64,000 bases of DNA from Euglena gracilis (taxonomy: Eukaryota; Euglenida; Euglenophyceae; Euglenales). The stretch is from contig CP154954.1 in NCBI GenBank assembly GCA_039621445.1, positions 63,880,046 through 63,944,045 on the forward strand, written 5' to 3'. The position numbers and the translations under genes are program-made. The notes below the pieces were generated by a model, which saw only the letters and a program-made list of their open reading frames with translations, did not search any database and had not been told where the DNA came from. Positions 1-9,329 of this stretch are shown here, in pieces. Each line of letters starts with the position of its first letter. Within the stretch, counting starts at the first letter, position 1.

Positions 1-254
1 CTCCTGCGACAGCTGGGGAAACGCAGAGACGGAGGGACGGTCGGATGGGTGGTGCTCGAAGTGCAGCGGGACGGGGTGGTGCGATGCAGCGGCGGCGACG
101 GTCCACGGTGGATCCTGACCTAGCGATGGCGCTGGATCGCGTGTCCGGACGTGCTGTGCTGCAGGCACCGCTGTGCCCACTGGGGGGTCCGCTGACTCCC
201 CTTCCTGGCTGCTTGCCTCCTCGTTCTTCTTCATTTCCTCGTCGGCCCAGACCC

Positions 255-905
255 ACTCCAGCAATTCCACCTTGAGTTTCTTGGACTTGGCGTACTCGAC
301 CATCTGGTGAGAGTAGCGATGGAAGAAATTCTTCAACGGCTCTCATGTGAGAGTCGGGTGGCTTTCCCACTTCACCTCGAACTCCCAGTCGCCGCCGTCT
401 CGTCTGCGGTGCCGCCGGATCTCCTCCACCGTCCACTCCTCGATGTCCACGTCCTCTTGCGGCCCCGCCTGCCGGTAGACGAACATCTTGGGCGGGCCCC
501 ACAACCGCGTGTCATCGCGGTAGGCCTTCAGCTGGCAGCGGGGGGCCTCTTGGCGGCGGCCCTCCTCCAGCTCCAACTCGTACGAGTGCTCGCCACGGCG
601 CGCGGTGACCCGGGCTGGGCCAAGCCAGTCGCTCTCGAGCCTCTGGCCCGGCCGCCTTGGAGGCCGGAGGTGCCACACGAGGTCTCCCTTGGCGAACTCT
701 TCGAGGTCCTTCCTGCTCCTGTTCTTCTGGTCCGCTTGCCGCTTGTGGAGGTCGTTGAGGACGTCGGCGACCTTCTGGTCTACGGCCTTCTGTCTCTCGA
801 AGAACGACACGGTATCCTCCACCATGACCGGGGCCTTGTACGGTACGCCACCAGTCCACCGATGTCGTCCATACAGCACCTCATACGGACTCAGGCCGTG
901 CTGCG
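255..905 (-). pseudogene. Integrase C-terminal region and chromodomain of outer element (frameshifted)
   Basis: This is the C-terminal end of the outer pol. After SPYEVLYGR, typical of the integrase C-terminal region, comes a charged stretch with GDLVWHLRPP (an SH3-like GDxVW motif). A chromodomain follows: DVDIEEWTVEEIRRHRRRDG, then EFEVKW, on one frame (343-455). Its second half, containing EPLKNFF and SKKLKVELL, is on another frame (about 255-342). In chromoviruses such a domain directs integration to marked chromatin. The break between WEF..KW and EPL, and the shift from the integrase core near 905-960, mean the copy cannot be read as one polyprotein. Confidence 0.75.
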
Positions 906-1562
906 CCTTGGAGTCGTCCAGGTGATCGGGGCCTCGGCCTTCTCGCTCCGGATCCGCTTCTGCAGCTGCGCACCGAGGGAGTCCGCCCGCCCGTTCGCTG
1001 CGTGGTGGTACGCCTGGGCGTAGGCGTGGCGGATCCCCTGCAGGCCACACATGCTGCGCCACCACGCGCCAGCAAAGTGGGGCCCGCGATCACTGGTGGG
1101 CAGCCCGTGCGGCGACCACCACCCACGGTACATCGCCTTGGCCACGGTGGCGGCGGTGAGGCCGCGCGTGTGGTGGGCCGTGGCCACGACCCACCCACTG
1201 CGGCGATCGACGCAGGCGGTGAACACGTTATACAGCTGCCCCTCGAAGTCCACCTCCGGCATCACGAAGAGGTCGGTGGCCACCGAGGCCATGCTGTACG
1301 GCGGGACGGGCGTCGGGCAAACCTTCAGCCGCAGCGGCTGGTGCGGGTTCCCGGTGGCCTGGCACACCGGGCACGTCTGCTGTAGCCCGCTGGCCACCTT
1401 CGCCGCCTCCATCCAGTCCGCGAAGACGTAGGTGCGCTCGGCATCCTCCACCAGCCCGTCCCCGCCAATATGGCCGGAGACCGAGTGCTGCTCCCTCAGC
1501 ACTTCTGCCAGCAGCCCGCTCGGCACACACCACCTCCCCGCCGAGACGAGCCACCCATCCAT
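891..1562 (-). pseudogene. Integrase zinc-binding and catalytic core of outer element
   Basis: A zinc-binding HHCC module is visible: H in REQHSVSGH, then the CPVC pair in QQTCPVCQATGN. The DDE core follows, with the first Asp in VATDLFVMPEVD and the second in LPTSDRGPHF. At the third catalytic position, where Ty3/gypsy integrases have Glu after an ANGxA motif, this copy reads ANGRADSLG, so Asp replaces Glu (codon GAC). The frame ends soon after and the protein resumes in the neighbouring frame below about 960. Relatives use this enzyme to insert cDNA into the host chromosome. This copy is probably inactive. Confidence 0.8.
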
Positions 1563-2012
1563 CAGCTGGAACCCGCTGGGTCAGCCCGGGCCGTTGTGGG
1601 CCTGGTCCCAGACGGGCTTCCAGCACGGGCACATCGCATACGCCTTGCTCCAGTCCATGTCGAAGACGTTGATGTCCAGGTCAGGCTGCGGGGGCACGGG
1701 ATCAGCGGTTGACGGCACACCTGCTGCGGGCGCTGCAGACGGGACTGACGCGGCCGGTGACGGCTCACCGGCTGCGGACGCTGGGAGGGGCGAGGCCGGT
1801 GATGACACACCGGCTGTGGGCGCTGCGGGCGGTGCGATGGACTGCGGTGCGGTGGATTGCGGTGCTGGTGATGGGACTGGCGATGGCGCGTTGGATGATG
1901 GTGCTGGCACGGACGCTGGTGATGCGATGCACGACGCAGACGGTGGGACTGCCGCAAACGATGCCGACGGTGGGACTGCTGCGGCCGCGGGAGACGAGGC
2001 TGACGGGTGTAT
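1563..2012 (-). other. Pro/Ser/Ala-rich tether between RNase H and integrase of outer element
   Basis: Low-complexity coding spacer on the minus strand. In one frame (1,581-1,910) it is an almost uninterrupted run of Ala, Pro and Ser with recurring PAPQS, PAAPTAGV and PSAAP units, encoded by imperfect repeats around GCTGCGG and GGTGATG. It ends with DLDINVFDMDW leading toward the integrase N-terminus. It joins RNase H (ending near 2,013) to the integrase (from 1,562). It has no motif of its own, and the frame changes at both ends. Confidence 0.5.
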
Positions 2013-3859
2013 TTAGCGTGGGTGCTCGGATCGCGTACCGTGCGGGGCGTCTGCTGGGGCGTCTCGGGCGTTGCGCTGCGTGTCGAGGCGGCTGCGCGTG
2101 GTGACGGCGATGTGGGACGCTGACGGGACCGCGGCGAACGACTGGAGCGGGATCAGCTGGATGACGGCCAGCTTTCTTCCCTCCTTCAGGGTTGACCTCT
2201 CCACCTGTTCCACCTTGGTCTCCTCGTCCTCGGGATGCACCGCCTTCGGGGTGGACTTCTCGCGCAGCTTCTCTTCCAGGATGTGGGCCTTCATCTCCTT
2301 CGTGTCGGCCTTGGTCCCGTGCCACGAGGTGTCGCGCCAGCCTTGTGAGGCCGGGTAGGCCCAGCGGGACATGGCATCGCCCACCAGGTAGGTCTCGCCG
2401 GGGACGTGCACCACGGTGATGCGAAACTCGTTGAGCTTCGCATGCCATCTGGCCCGCCTCCCCTGCGGGCCCACTCCCGCGACGTACTCCTTGTACCACG
2501 ACTCCAGGCTGCGGTGGTCGGTCAGGACGAGGATCTCGTTGTCCAGCAGGAAGCCTGCCCACTTGTCGAGGGCGCCCACCACGGCATACGTCTCCTTGTC
2601 CCGGACATCCCACCGAAGGCGCTGCCCCTCGGTGAGCGTCCGGGACATGAAGGCCGCCGGGACGGAGGCCCCCGGCCGCAGGTCCTCCACCCGCGGCATG
2701 CCGTCAATCTTCGGGAACTGCTCCAGCACCGCTCCGATGGCGTAGTCCGACGCGTCGGTGCGCAGTACGAACAGCTTGGCTGGATCGATGCGGTACAGCT
2801 CCAGGTCGGCGATGAGGGCCTTCTTCAGCTTGTCGAACGCCTCCTTCTCCTGCTTCGTCCACGCCACTGGGTGCTTGGATCCCGCCTTGGTCAGCTCCCT
2901 CGGCAACTTCAGCTTCTCCTGCAACGGCGCCAGCTCCGGGTACAGTCTCACGTATCCCGCATAGTAATTGCAGACGCCGAGAAACGCGCGGAGACTGCTG
3001 ACCGTCGGTGGCAGCTGCCAGTGCTGCACCGCTGAAAGTTTGCCTGGGGCAGGCGCCCTCCTGCCGTGCCCCAGGACATGCCCAACAAACTCGACCTGCC
3101 TCGTGAAGAGCTTGACCTTGCGGCTGTCGCTGACCCATCTGTCCTTCTCCAGGGCCAGCCACGTGTCACGGACGTCTCGGGCGTGCTTCTGGTAGAACTC
3201 CCGGTCCGTCTCCTCCGCTCGCTGCCGCGTACTGACGATGATGTCGTCGAAGTAAGGGTGGGAGTGCGCCTTCACCTCCGCGCAGGTGGCGTCGATGTCC
3301 CGCTGCAGGAGGGCGGCCCGACGTTGATCCCCTGCGGGACCACACGCCACTGCCACAGCCCACCCGGTAGCTGGACTTTCGTTACTGGTCGGCACTCCTT
3401 CGCCAAGGCCACCTGGTGGAACGCGTCCCGCAAGGCGATGGCGCTGAAGAGGGTACACTTCGCCTGCTCCGCCACGATCCCCTCCGTCAAGGGCAAGGGG
3501 TTGCTGTCCGCCATGGTCTGCAGCTTCGTCACCGCGTAGTCACACACCATCCCCCACTTCCCGTTCTTCTTCCAAATCGGGAAGGCCGCCGCCCGCCACG
3601 GCGCCACCTTCCGGTCGCGGCGGCACTCCTCCTCCATCTCACGCAGCGCCTCCAGCCGCTCGCCATTCAGGTGGATCACCCTCCCCACCACCGGCTGGGC
3701 GTTTGGCTTGAGGCACAGCACCGCCATCCCGTGCTGGCCTCGGGGCGGCGGATTGGGGTGGACGCGGTCGCAGAAGACGCGGACCTCTAACTCCTCGAGC
3801 ATCTCGGCGCGCAGCTGGAGGTCCAGCGGATGCTGCTCCTCCGCCTCGGCCGTGACCAC
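2013..3859 (-). pseudogene. Reverse transcriptase and RNase H of outer element (frameshifted, motif A Asp lost)
   Basis: RT fingers and palm begin near 3,859: AAFPIWKKNGKWGMVCDY, then CTLFSAIALRDAFHQ (motif A), then WRVVPQGINVGP (motif B region). The frame shifts near 3,310-3,330 and continues in the 2,013-3,458 frame with SHPYFDDIIVS (motif C, YxDD form intact). The connection domain (RAFLGVCNYYAGYV) and RNase H follow, with LRTDASDYAIGAV, DKETYAVV, LTDHRSLE and GDAMSRW. In Ty3-type RTs motif A reads LDLR. Here it reads IALR (codon GCC), so the metal-binding Asp is replaced by Ala. This copy should be unable to polymerise. Confidence 0.85.
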
Positions 3860-3877
3860 CCCACGGACTTCCTTCGC

Positions 3878-4640
3878 CTACTTGGCCGCGTCGATCAGCA
3901 CCTTGGCCACCATTGCCTCCTCCTCGGCGTTCAGGGTCTCGTCCTCCTCGTCTCCGTCGGGGCTGTTGATCCCGACGGTGAGCATCATCTTCCTCACCTC
4001 AGCCTCCATCTCCTCCTCCACTTCAGACGGCGTGCGGGGCAACGGCGACGGGTTGCGGGCTCGGACGGTCGCGTGCGTGCGTGTGCTCAGCGCTGCGATC
4101 TCGCTTGCTTCGGTGGCGGCGAGGACCCATCGGGGGTCGTCGTGGAGTTGGTGCGCATCACGCCAGGGGTGCACATCCAGCCTGTGCTCCTTCAGCCAGG
4201 AGTAACCCAGAATCAGGTCACGCCCTATATCTCCGGCATGGACGGTGATCTGGCTGTGCCACCCCTTCATTCTCCACTCATCTCTCCTTCACTCCTCGCG
4301 TTGAACACCAGCAGGACGTCCGCCTCGTTGCTGCCGCCTGCCAGCAGGTCGCCGTTCACGGTCTGCAGCAGCAGCGGACGCTCGCTGCGGCGGAAACATC
4401 CGCTCGGGAACAAGTCCCGACGGATCAGCGACGTTTGCGCACCCGTGTTGATGAGGGACTTCGCCTTCTCCTCCCGGCCGTCGATCTCGATGATATCCAG
4501 CATCAGCTGGTAGCCGCCGCCCCGCCTCTGTATGCGGCGCACCTGGAAGGGCCGGCTGGGGCGGTACTGCCACGGACGGACGGTGACCTTGTGAACCTTC
4601 CGCGGGGGGTGGGGCTCGTCGGCGGCGGAGGTGACTGGCT
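3878..4640 (-). pseudogene. Retropepsin-like protease of outer element (active-site Asp to Asn)
   Basis: The protease lies directly upstream of RT. Its active-site loop reads SLINTGAQTSLIRRDLF (near 4,435-4,470), where an active retropepsin has DTGA or DSGA. The codon is AAC, so the catalytic Asp is Asn. The downstream part (GRDLILGYSWLKEH, near 4,180-4,230, in the adjoining frame 3,878-4,270) matches the ILGxxWL motif that closes the domain. A Glu-rich linker (SEVEEEMEAEVRK) leads to RT. The protein is split over two frames. Asp loss together with the frame break indicates a dead enzyme. Confidence 0.75.
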
Positions 4641-4887
4641 CGGCGGGTGGATCGTTGTTTGGCTCGGCGGGGGTGCACGATGCTTGGCGTTTGAACGATG
4701 GTGGTCGTTGGCGCGTGGCTTGGGACAGCGCCGCTGCTTGAGGGGGCAGCGCCGTCCGGCTTGGCGGTGTGGTGGCGGCCGCGGGTGCGGGTGCCGGCGA
4801 CGGCGGTATCGCTCTGGACGGCACGGCTGCTTGGCGGGTTGGTGCCGTGCGCTCGCACAGGTATCGGACGACACCTTCGGGAATGCG

Positions 4888-5673
4888 TTACGCCTGGTCT
4901 CGGGTACCGCGCTGCTGGGATGCCCCACCCAGCCGCCATCGGTGATGTCGCCGTCCGTCTTGCTCCTCCACGATGTTCTTGCACTGGCCGTCGCACACGA
5001 TGTCCTGCATGGGGCCCATGGAGTCCGCGATCCAGAAGCGTGTGGACTTGCGATAGCCCCACGCCTCGAACATGCAGTAGTCCACATCGACGTACTGCAT
5101 GTCCTCCACGACCTTGCGGTGGCGGAGTTTCCCATAGCGGGGATTCTCCAGCCACCACGTGGACGGCCGCAGGTAGGCGATGATCTTCTTTGTCTTGCGG
5201 AACAGGAAGTCGGCCTTCCACAGCCGCCGCCTCCTTGTCGTCATCGCGATGGAGTACTCGGTGCATGGCGGCGAGGCGGCGACCAGCTCGAAGTCGCCGG
5301 GCCAGTACTCCTCCCAGTACCGCCAGCGCCGCACGTCCACCGTCTTTTCCGCCGTCCACCGCGGGTCGGTGTCCACCGAGACGACGGAGTAGCCGAGATT
5401 CTCCGGCGCCCGCTTCACCGAACCCGTTCCAGAGAACAGGTCCAGTGCCCACCTCTTTGGGGTCGAGGTTGTCGGTGCCGCCCGGGAGGACGGTGCGCTC
5501 TGCGGGGGGAACGGGGCGCAGGTTGCTGCGGGCGCGGAGCGTGGTGCCGCTGACGGCGCTGCTGATGGCGGGGGCAGCGTCGTCCGGCTTGGTGTGGACT
5601 GGCGCGGCGCTCGCTCCTGCTGCTGCCGGGCTGGGGGCGTCGCGGTGGCACGATGTTGCGTAGGCGATGGCAA
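4888..5673 (-). pseudogene. C5-cytosine-methyltransferase-like domain in outer LTR element
   Basis: A Pro/Ser-rich linker of about 75 residues is followed by a class I SAM-dependent methyltransferase core with C5-MTase motifs in order. Motif I is ALDLFSGTGSVKRAPENLGY. Motif II is VVSVDTDPRW. Motif IV is AASPPCTEYS with the catalytic Cys in a canonical PPC. The motif VI-like segment is STWWLENPRYG. A motif VIII-like segment reads CMFEAWGYRKSTRFW, and a late Cys pair is CDGQC. The unbroken 261-residue frame sits between gag and protease. Capture of cytosine methyltransferases by LTR retrotransposons has been reported in other eukaryotic algae. Here the domain looks intact while the surrounding pol is broken. 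DNA methylation activity is inferred. Confidence 0.8.
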
Positions 5674-5927
5674 GGACGCTGCTGGCTTGGCGGGGGGCGA
5701 GGACTGCGCAGACGAGAGCGGTCGCGCCGCAGACGGTTGCTCGGAACGACGCTACTTCTTCTGTAGCACGGACCAATAGTTGTTTGTCAAAATCTGATGG
5801 ACCCCGCCTTGACCGTGTGCTTCAGGGCACAGTCTCTCCCGTCCTTGGGAGATTTGGGGCTTGATAGGTCTGGGGGGCGTGCGGGGCTCTTGGGTGATTG
5901 TCCGCACGCTCACTCTGGCGTTGGGAT

Positions 5928-7019
5928 TTAACCGCCGGCCCAGACCCCCATCCCTGGGGCCTGGGCGGCCCCGTCACTCATGATGCTGCTCCTGGACGGC
6001 CGAGACGTTGCTCTTGCCGTCCTTGCCTTTGCCCTTGGACTTTCCTTTTCCTTGATCTCCTTTTCCTCCACCCTTCGCCTTGCCTTTTCCTTTGCCTTCA
6101 TCTTGTGTTGGGGCATTCGATGTCCACTGCAAGCCTTGGTACCCACCACCTTTTCCTTTTCCTTCATTTCCTTGCCATGCACTCGATGACCACTGCTCGG
6201 CTTGGTATCCACCCTTTCCTTTTCCTTCTTCACTCGTCCATGGGCTCGATTACCACTGCTCTGGGTACCCACGTCCCCCTTGGCCTTGACCTTTGCCTTG
6301 GGGCGCGGGCACCGGCGGCGTCCGCGGGCGTGGTTGCTGCGCTTGCTTCTCCTTCTTCGGCCGCACATTCGTCTTCTCCACCTCCTGGATGTACGGCTCC
6401 TCGGTGGTGTCGTCGACCTCCACGTCCCGCTGCCACCGTGGTACCGGCCGCTTCCCCGGATCTCCTTCTCCTTCTCGGGGGCCATGTTCGCCTCCATCCG
6501 CAGCCATCTCACCATGAGGTTGTGGATGTCCTTCGGCGGTAGGTCGCACCAGTCGGCCGTCACCGTGACGATGTTGCCGCCCTCTAGCCGCTGGCGGTCG
6601 TACACGGCCTTCACCAGGGTGCGGTGCTCGTCGCCCACTGGTACCACCACGAAGCGGCGCCCCGGCTTCCGCACCGAGGCGGGGACCACCGTGGTCTCTT
6701 GCTTGATCATCTCCTTCACCTCCTCCACCGTCGTGTCCATAGGCAGGCCATCCAGCACGGTGGAACGGTGGTCCACCCGCTTGTCCTCCTCCTGCGCCAC
6801 CTTCCGGCGCCAGGGGTGGAGGGGCATGGCCTCCACCAGGAGCTTCCCCAGCTCCTCCTCCTCCATGCCCACCTGCCTCGCCATGGACGCCATCTGCGCG
6901 TAGTACTCCCTCCAGGATTTCTCGGTCAGCTTCCCGCTTGTCACCAGCTTCAGCTTCCTCCTTGTCCTCGCCGCCGTTCGCCAGGTCCACCTCCGCAAAC
7001 AGCACGGCATACTCCACCT
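5928..7019 (-). pseudogene. C-terminal half of outer gag (capsid and basic nucleocapsid region)
   Basis: The segment continues the gag broken by the inner element. It starts in the frame VEYAVLFAEVDLANGG and passes by a frameshift near 6,950 to KLTEKSWREYYAQM and AMPLHPWRRKVAQEE, a retrotransposon-gag-like helical region. Further on are VEEVKEMIKQE and FVVVPVGDEH. The C-terminus is basic. In one frame it has recurring GYQxxQW and EGKGKG units (about 6,010-6,300), in place of zinc knuckles. Some 20-residue degenerate repeats are visible. It probably packaged element RNA. At least two frameshifts are present. Confidence 0.6.
7016..7019. repeat. Target site duplication (ACCT), left copy
   Basis: The four bases ACCT directly precede the left LTR and recur directly after the right LTR at 15,221-15,224. 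Counting one copy and removing the inner element rejoins the outer gag in frame on the minus strand, which supports the assignment. Confidence 0.85.
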
Positions 7020-7713
7020 TGTAGGGGTTGCCCCTCCTGGGGTCCCTGTGAAGGGACCCCTGGCGGCGCAACCCGCGTAGGATCGTTTTTATTTGAGCCC
7101 ACCTGGTGGGGGTTTTCCCCTTGGAGGAAAAATGGGGTAGGGGTGGGTGTTGTTGAGGATGGTGATGTTGAAAATGACATACTTTTGAGGTCCAATCAAT
7201 TGATCTTGGATGAATAACCAACAATAATCAATGACTTGAACTTGATTGTAATTTGAACTTTCCTTGATTTCTTTGTACTTTGAATTGGCTTGCAATGCAA
7301 AACAATTGACGCCAAATGTCAGACAAAACAGAGTGTGAACAGAGTGTAAACAGAGCCCTGTGAACAGAAAATGTACAATTGGAGGGGGGCTACAGCTGGG
7401 GGGGGCTACTTGTTATACTTTGCGCAATTCTTAATGAATTGCGCCATCTGAGCGCCCACCAAGGGGGTGCGCATGCTTGCGCAAAGCCCAGCAGGGCTTG
7501 CGCATCCCCTTGGGGGTTGCCTGTTGGCCCCCTCAACCTGCCCCCCCCTTTACCTTCCCTTGGCTTGGTCAAAATGGGCTGTGGGGCCACCTTGGGGGCC
7601 AGTGGGGCCTCAAAAGGCCCTTGGGGTCCTTGGAGCCCCCTTGCGGCCCTTCGTGGCCCCTTTGGGCCCCCTTGGGACCCCTCCTTGGGGCGGGCACCCT
7701 CGGACCGCGCACA
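7020..7713 (-). repeat. 3' LTR of inner element
   Basis: 694-bp direct repeat of 14,529-15,220. On the minus strand it runs from TGTGCGCGG to CCCTACA, giving canonical TG/CA ends. Visible differences from the other LTR are few: a longer G run near 7,395, a C/G change near 7,418 and a few substitutions. That points to recent integration. Confidence 0.93.
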
Positions 7714-7724
7714 CTCCCCTCCTC
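7714..7724 (-). promoter_or_regulatory. Polypurine tract of inner element
   Basis: On the minus strand an 11-base all-purine run (GAGGAGGGGAG) lies directly before the 3' LTR and is preceded by a run of seven T. This matches the position and the T-box-plus-purine pattern of plus-strand primers in LTR retrotransposons. Confidence 0.8.
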
Positions 7725-8330
7725 AAAAAAATTGCCGTGCAATTTAAATTCGACTCCTTTGCCGGTCCGAGTTGCCGCCCCCCCCCTCCCTTTTGCTTTC
7801 CCGCCTCTGAAAAATTTGTATTTTTTCTCGTTGAAACGCACAAGCGGTGGCGCCACGTGCCGTGTGTGGTGCGTGCTATCGGGGAGGGGGTACAAGGGAA
7901 CGAGGGGGCGAGAAGGGGGACGGGCGCCTCCGGGCTCGTGACTCGGGGAGGCACCGCTTGCCGCCCCTCCGCTCCCCCTCCGGTCCCGTGAGCCTTCTTG
8001 GCCCATGGGTAGGGGCGGACTGCCCCCCCCCCCCCACAACACTCGATGCCAATGTGTAATTGTGATTCCCCCCCCGGGCCCCGCTTGGCCCGGGGTGGAA
8101 AGCTCCTGCATGTTGAGAAGGAAACATTTGACCAACCCAGCAGCGCCGCCCCGCCTTGCCCGGTATCCCGGGGCCAAAGGCCCCCGGGGGCTTGGCAGGG
8201 GTGCGTGCTGGAGGGGGCGCCGGGGAGGCGCCTTGGGTGGGGCCCGTTCCTTGGAGGAGGGGACTGCCCCCCCCCCCCGTGGAGGGGGTCGGGGCTGCCC
8301 CCCCCGCGTTGTGGGCTGGACAGGGCCCCT
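7725..8330 (-). other. 3' non-coding remainder of inner element
   Basis: This stretch lies between the protease fragment and the polypurine tract, where RT, RNase H and integrase would be expected. It is rich in C and G runs, and its open frames are Pro/Gly/Arg low complexity without motifs. It appears to be the site of a large internal deletion or replacement of pol. Confidence 0.55.
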
Positions 8331-8620
8331 TCCCCCTGACCCAGGCCCCCCTCCCGCCGGAGGACCAGGCCCAGGGTTGCCTCACGTTCCCCCCCTTCCA
8401 TCTTGGCTCCACTAGCCGTCACCTGGGACAGGGGCTTGGGGGCAGGCAGGAGGTATGTGCTGGGTAGAATGCCTCTTCGGACCAGGTTCACCTCTGCCCC
8501 TGTGTCAATGAGGGCGTTGATGAAGTGGGTCTGTCCATCTGGCCCCCTGGCCTGCACCCGCATCAGCAGCTGCTGTTCTCTGGCACCCTGCCCCACCTCA
8601 CGGAGCAAGACCGAGGGCAC
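8330..8620 (-). pseudogene. Truncated retropepsin-like protease of inner element
   Basis: The frame starts MPSVLLREVGQGAREQQL and contains the active-site loop NALIDTGAEVNLVRRG (near 8,470-8,520). Unlike the outer element, the catalytic Asp is kept. After about 70-90 residues (TASGAKMEGGEREATLG) the resemblance to a protease stops. The flap and the closing ILGxxWL motif are missing and the frame runs on through G/C-rich low complexity. This fits a deletion that removed the rest of the protease and all downstream pol. Confidence 0.7.
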
Positions 8621-8730
8621 CCCTCGCTCTGTCTGGGGGTGCCGCTCTGGCTCCGGAGACCCGGCAGCGTGGGCCTCCGGTGCCGGTGCTGTGGCCAGGT
8701 CACGGATGAGCGCCTCTGGGATGCGATATT

Positions 8731-9321
8731 TCAGGTGCCTGGGCAGGTTTTGGTGTTTGCTGCTGAGCCGAATTTTGTGCCGTCCCTTTCGTCCCCCCTC
8801 AGGTACTGGGTTTTCAGGTTGGTGCAGGTCCGGCCGTCACACACCCGTGGCCGGAGACCCAGGACATGGGGGCTGCCCCATATCCTGGTGGGCTTCTTGT
8901 AGCCCCAGTCTGCATACTGGCAGTAATCCACGTCCACGTGTGGGATCCCTGCCATGTACCTGCGGGTCCGCAGGTACCCGTACCAGGGGTTTTCCAGCCA
9001 CCACCGCCGTGGGCGGAGGTATCTGATGATGGCCAGGGCCCGCTGCACCAGCCGATCAGCCAAATTAAAATCCCGTTCCCTGGTGGTCAGGGCCAGGCTG
9101 AATTCGGTGCAGGGGACCCCGCACACCACCACCTCAAAATCCCCAGGCTGGAACTGTTTTTTAAAATTCCATTTCAGCACGTCAACACAAATGTCTGACC
9201 GCCACCTGGGGTCAACGTCCACCGACGTGACCAGGTAACCCAGGCTGCGGTACACGTCCCCTACTGAACCTGTCCCGCAGAACAGGTCCAGCATCCGCCT
9301 GGGCTGGTCCGCTCTCCCCAC
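8731..9321 (-). CDS. C5-cytosine-methyltransferase-like protein of inner element
   Basis: A 196-residue frame made up almost wholly of a methyltransferase core. Motif I is MLDLFCGTGSVGDVYRSLGY (the usual cofactor loop) and motif II is VTSVDVDPRW. Motif IV is VCGVPCTEFSLALT, with the catalytic Cys kept although the usual PPC is VPC. The motif VI-like segment is RRWWLENPWYG. The motif VIII-like segment is CQYADWGYKKPTRIW, and a Cys pair is CDGRTC. It aligns motif by motif with the domain at 4,888-5,673 but is clearly diverged. It lies between the DAM-like domain and the protease. It has no obvious separate target-recognition domain. Reading as its own ORF or by frameshift from gag is undecided. 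Activity is inferred. Confidence 0.8.
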   Translation of the reverse strand: MGRADQPRRMLDLFCGTGSVGDVYRSLGYLVTSVDVDPRWRSDICVDVLKWNFKKQFQPGDFEVVVCGVPCTEFSLALTTRERDFNLADRLVQRALAIIRYLRPRRWWLENPWYGYLRTRRYMAGIPHVDVDYCQYADWGYKKPTRIWGSPHVLGLRPRVCDGRTCTNLKTQYLRGDERDGTKFGSAANTKTCPGT

Positions 9322-9329
9322 CTGCCCCA

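Noticed and set aside
307-1385. Plus-strand frames opposite the integrase
   Set aside because: Shadows of GC-rich minus-strand coding sequence, without motifs of their own. The same holds for plus-strand frames over 2.0-5.7 kb and 10.4-13.5 kb.
7725-8330. Possible diverged RT in the inner element's 3' region
   Set aside because: Read in all frames, there is no YxDD, no D-rich RNase H pattern and no HHCC/DDE. The region is only about 600 bp, too short for RT plus integrase.
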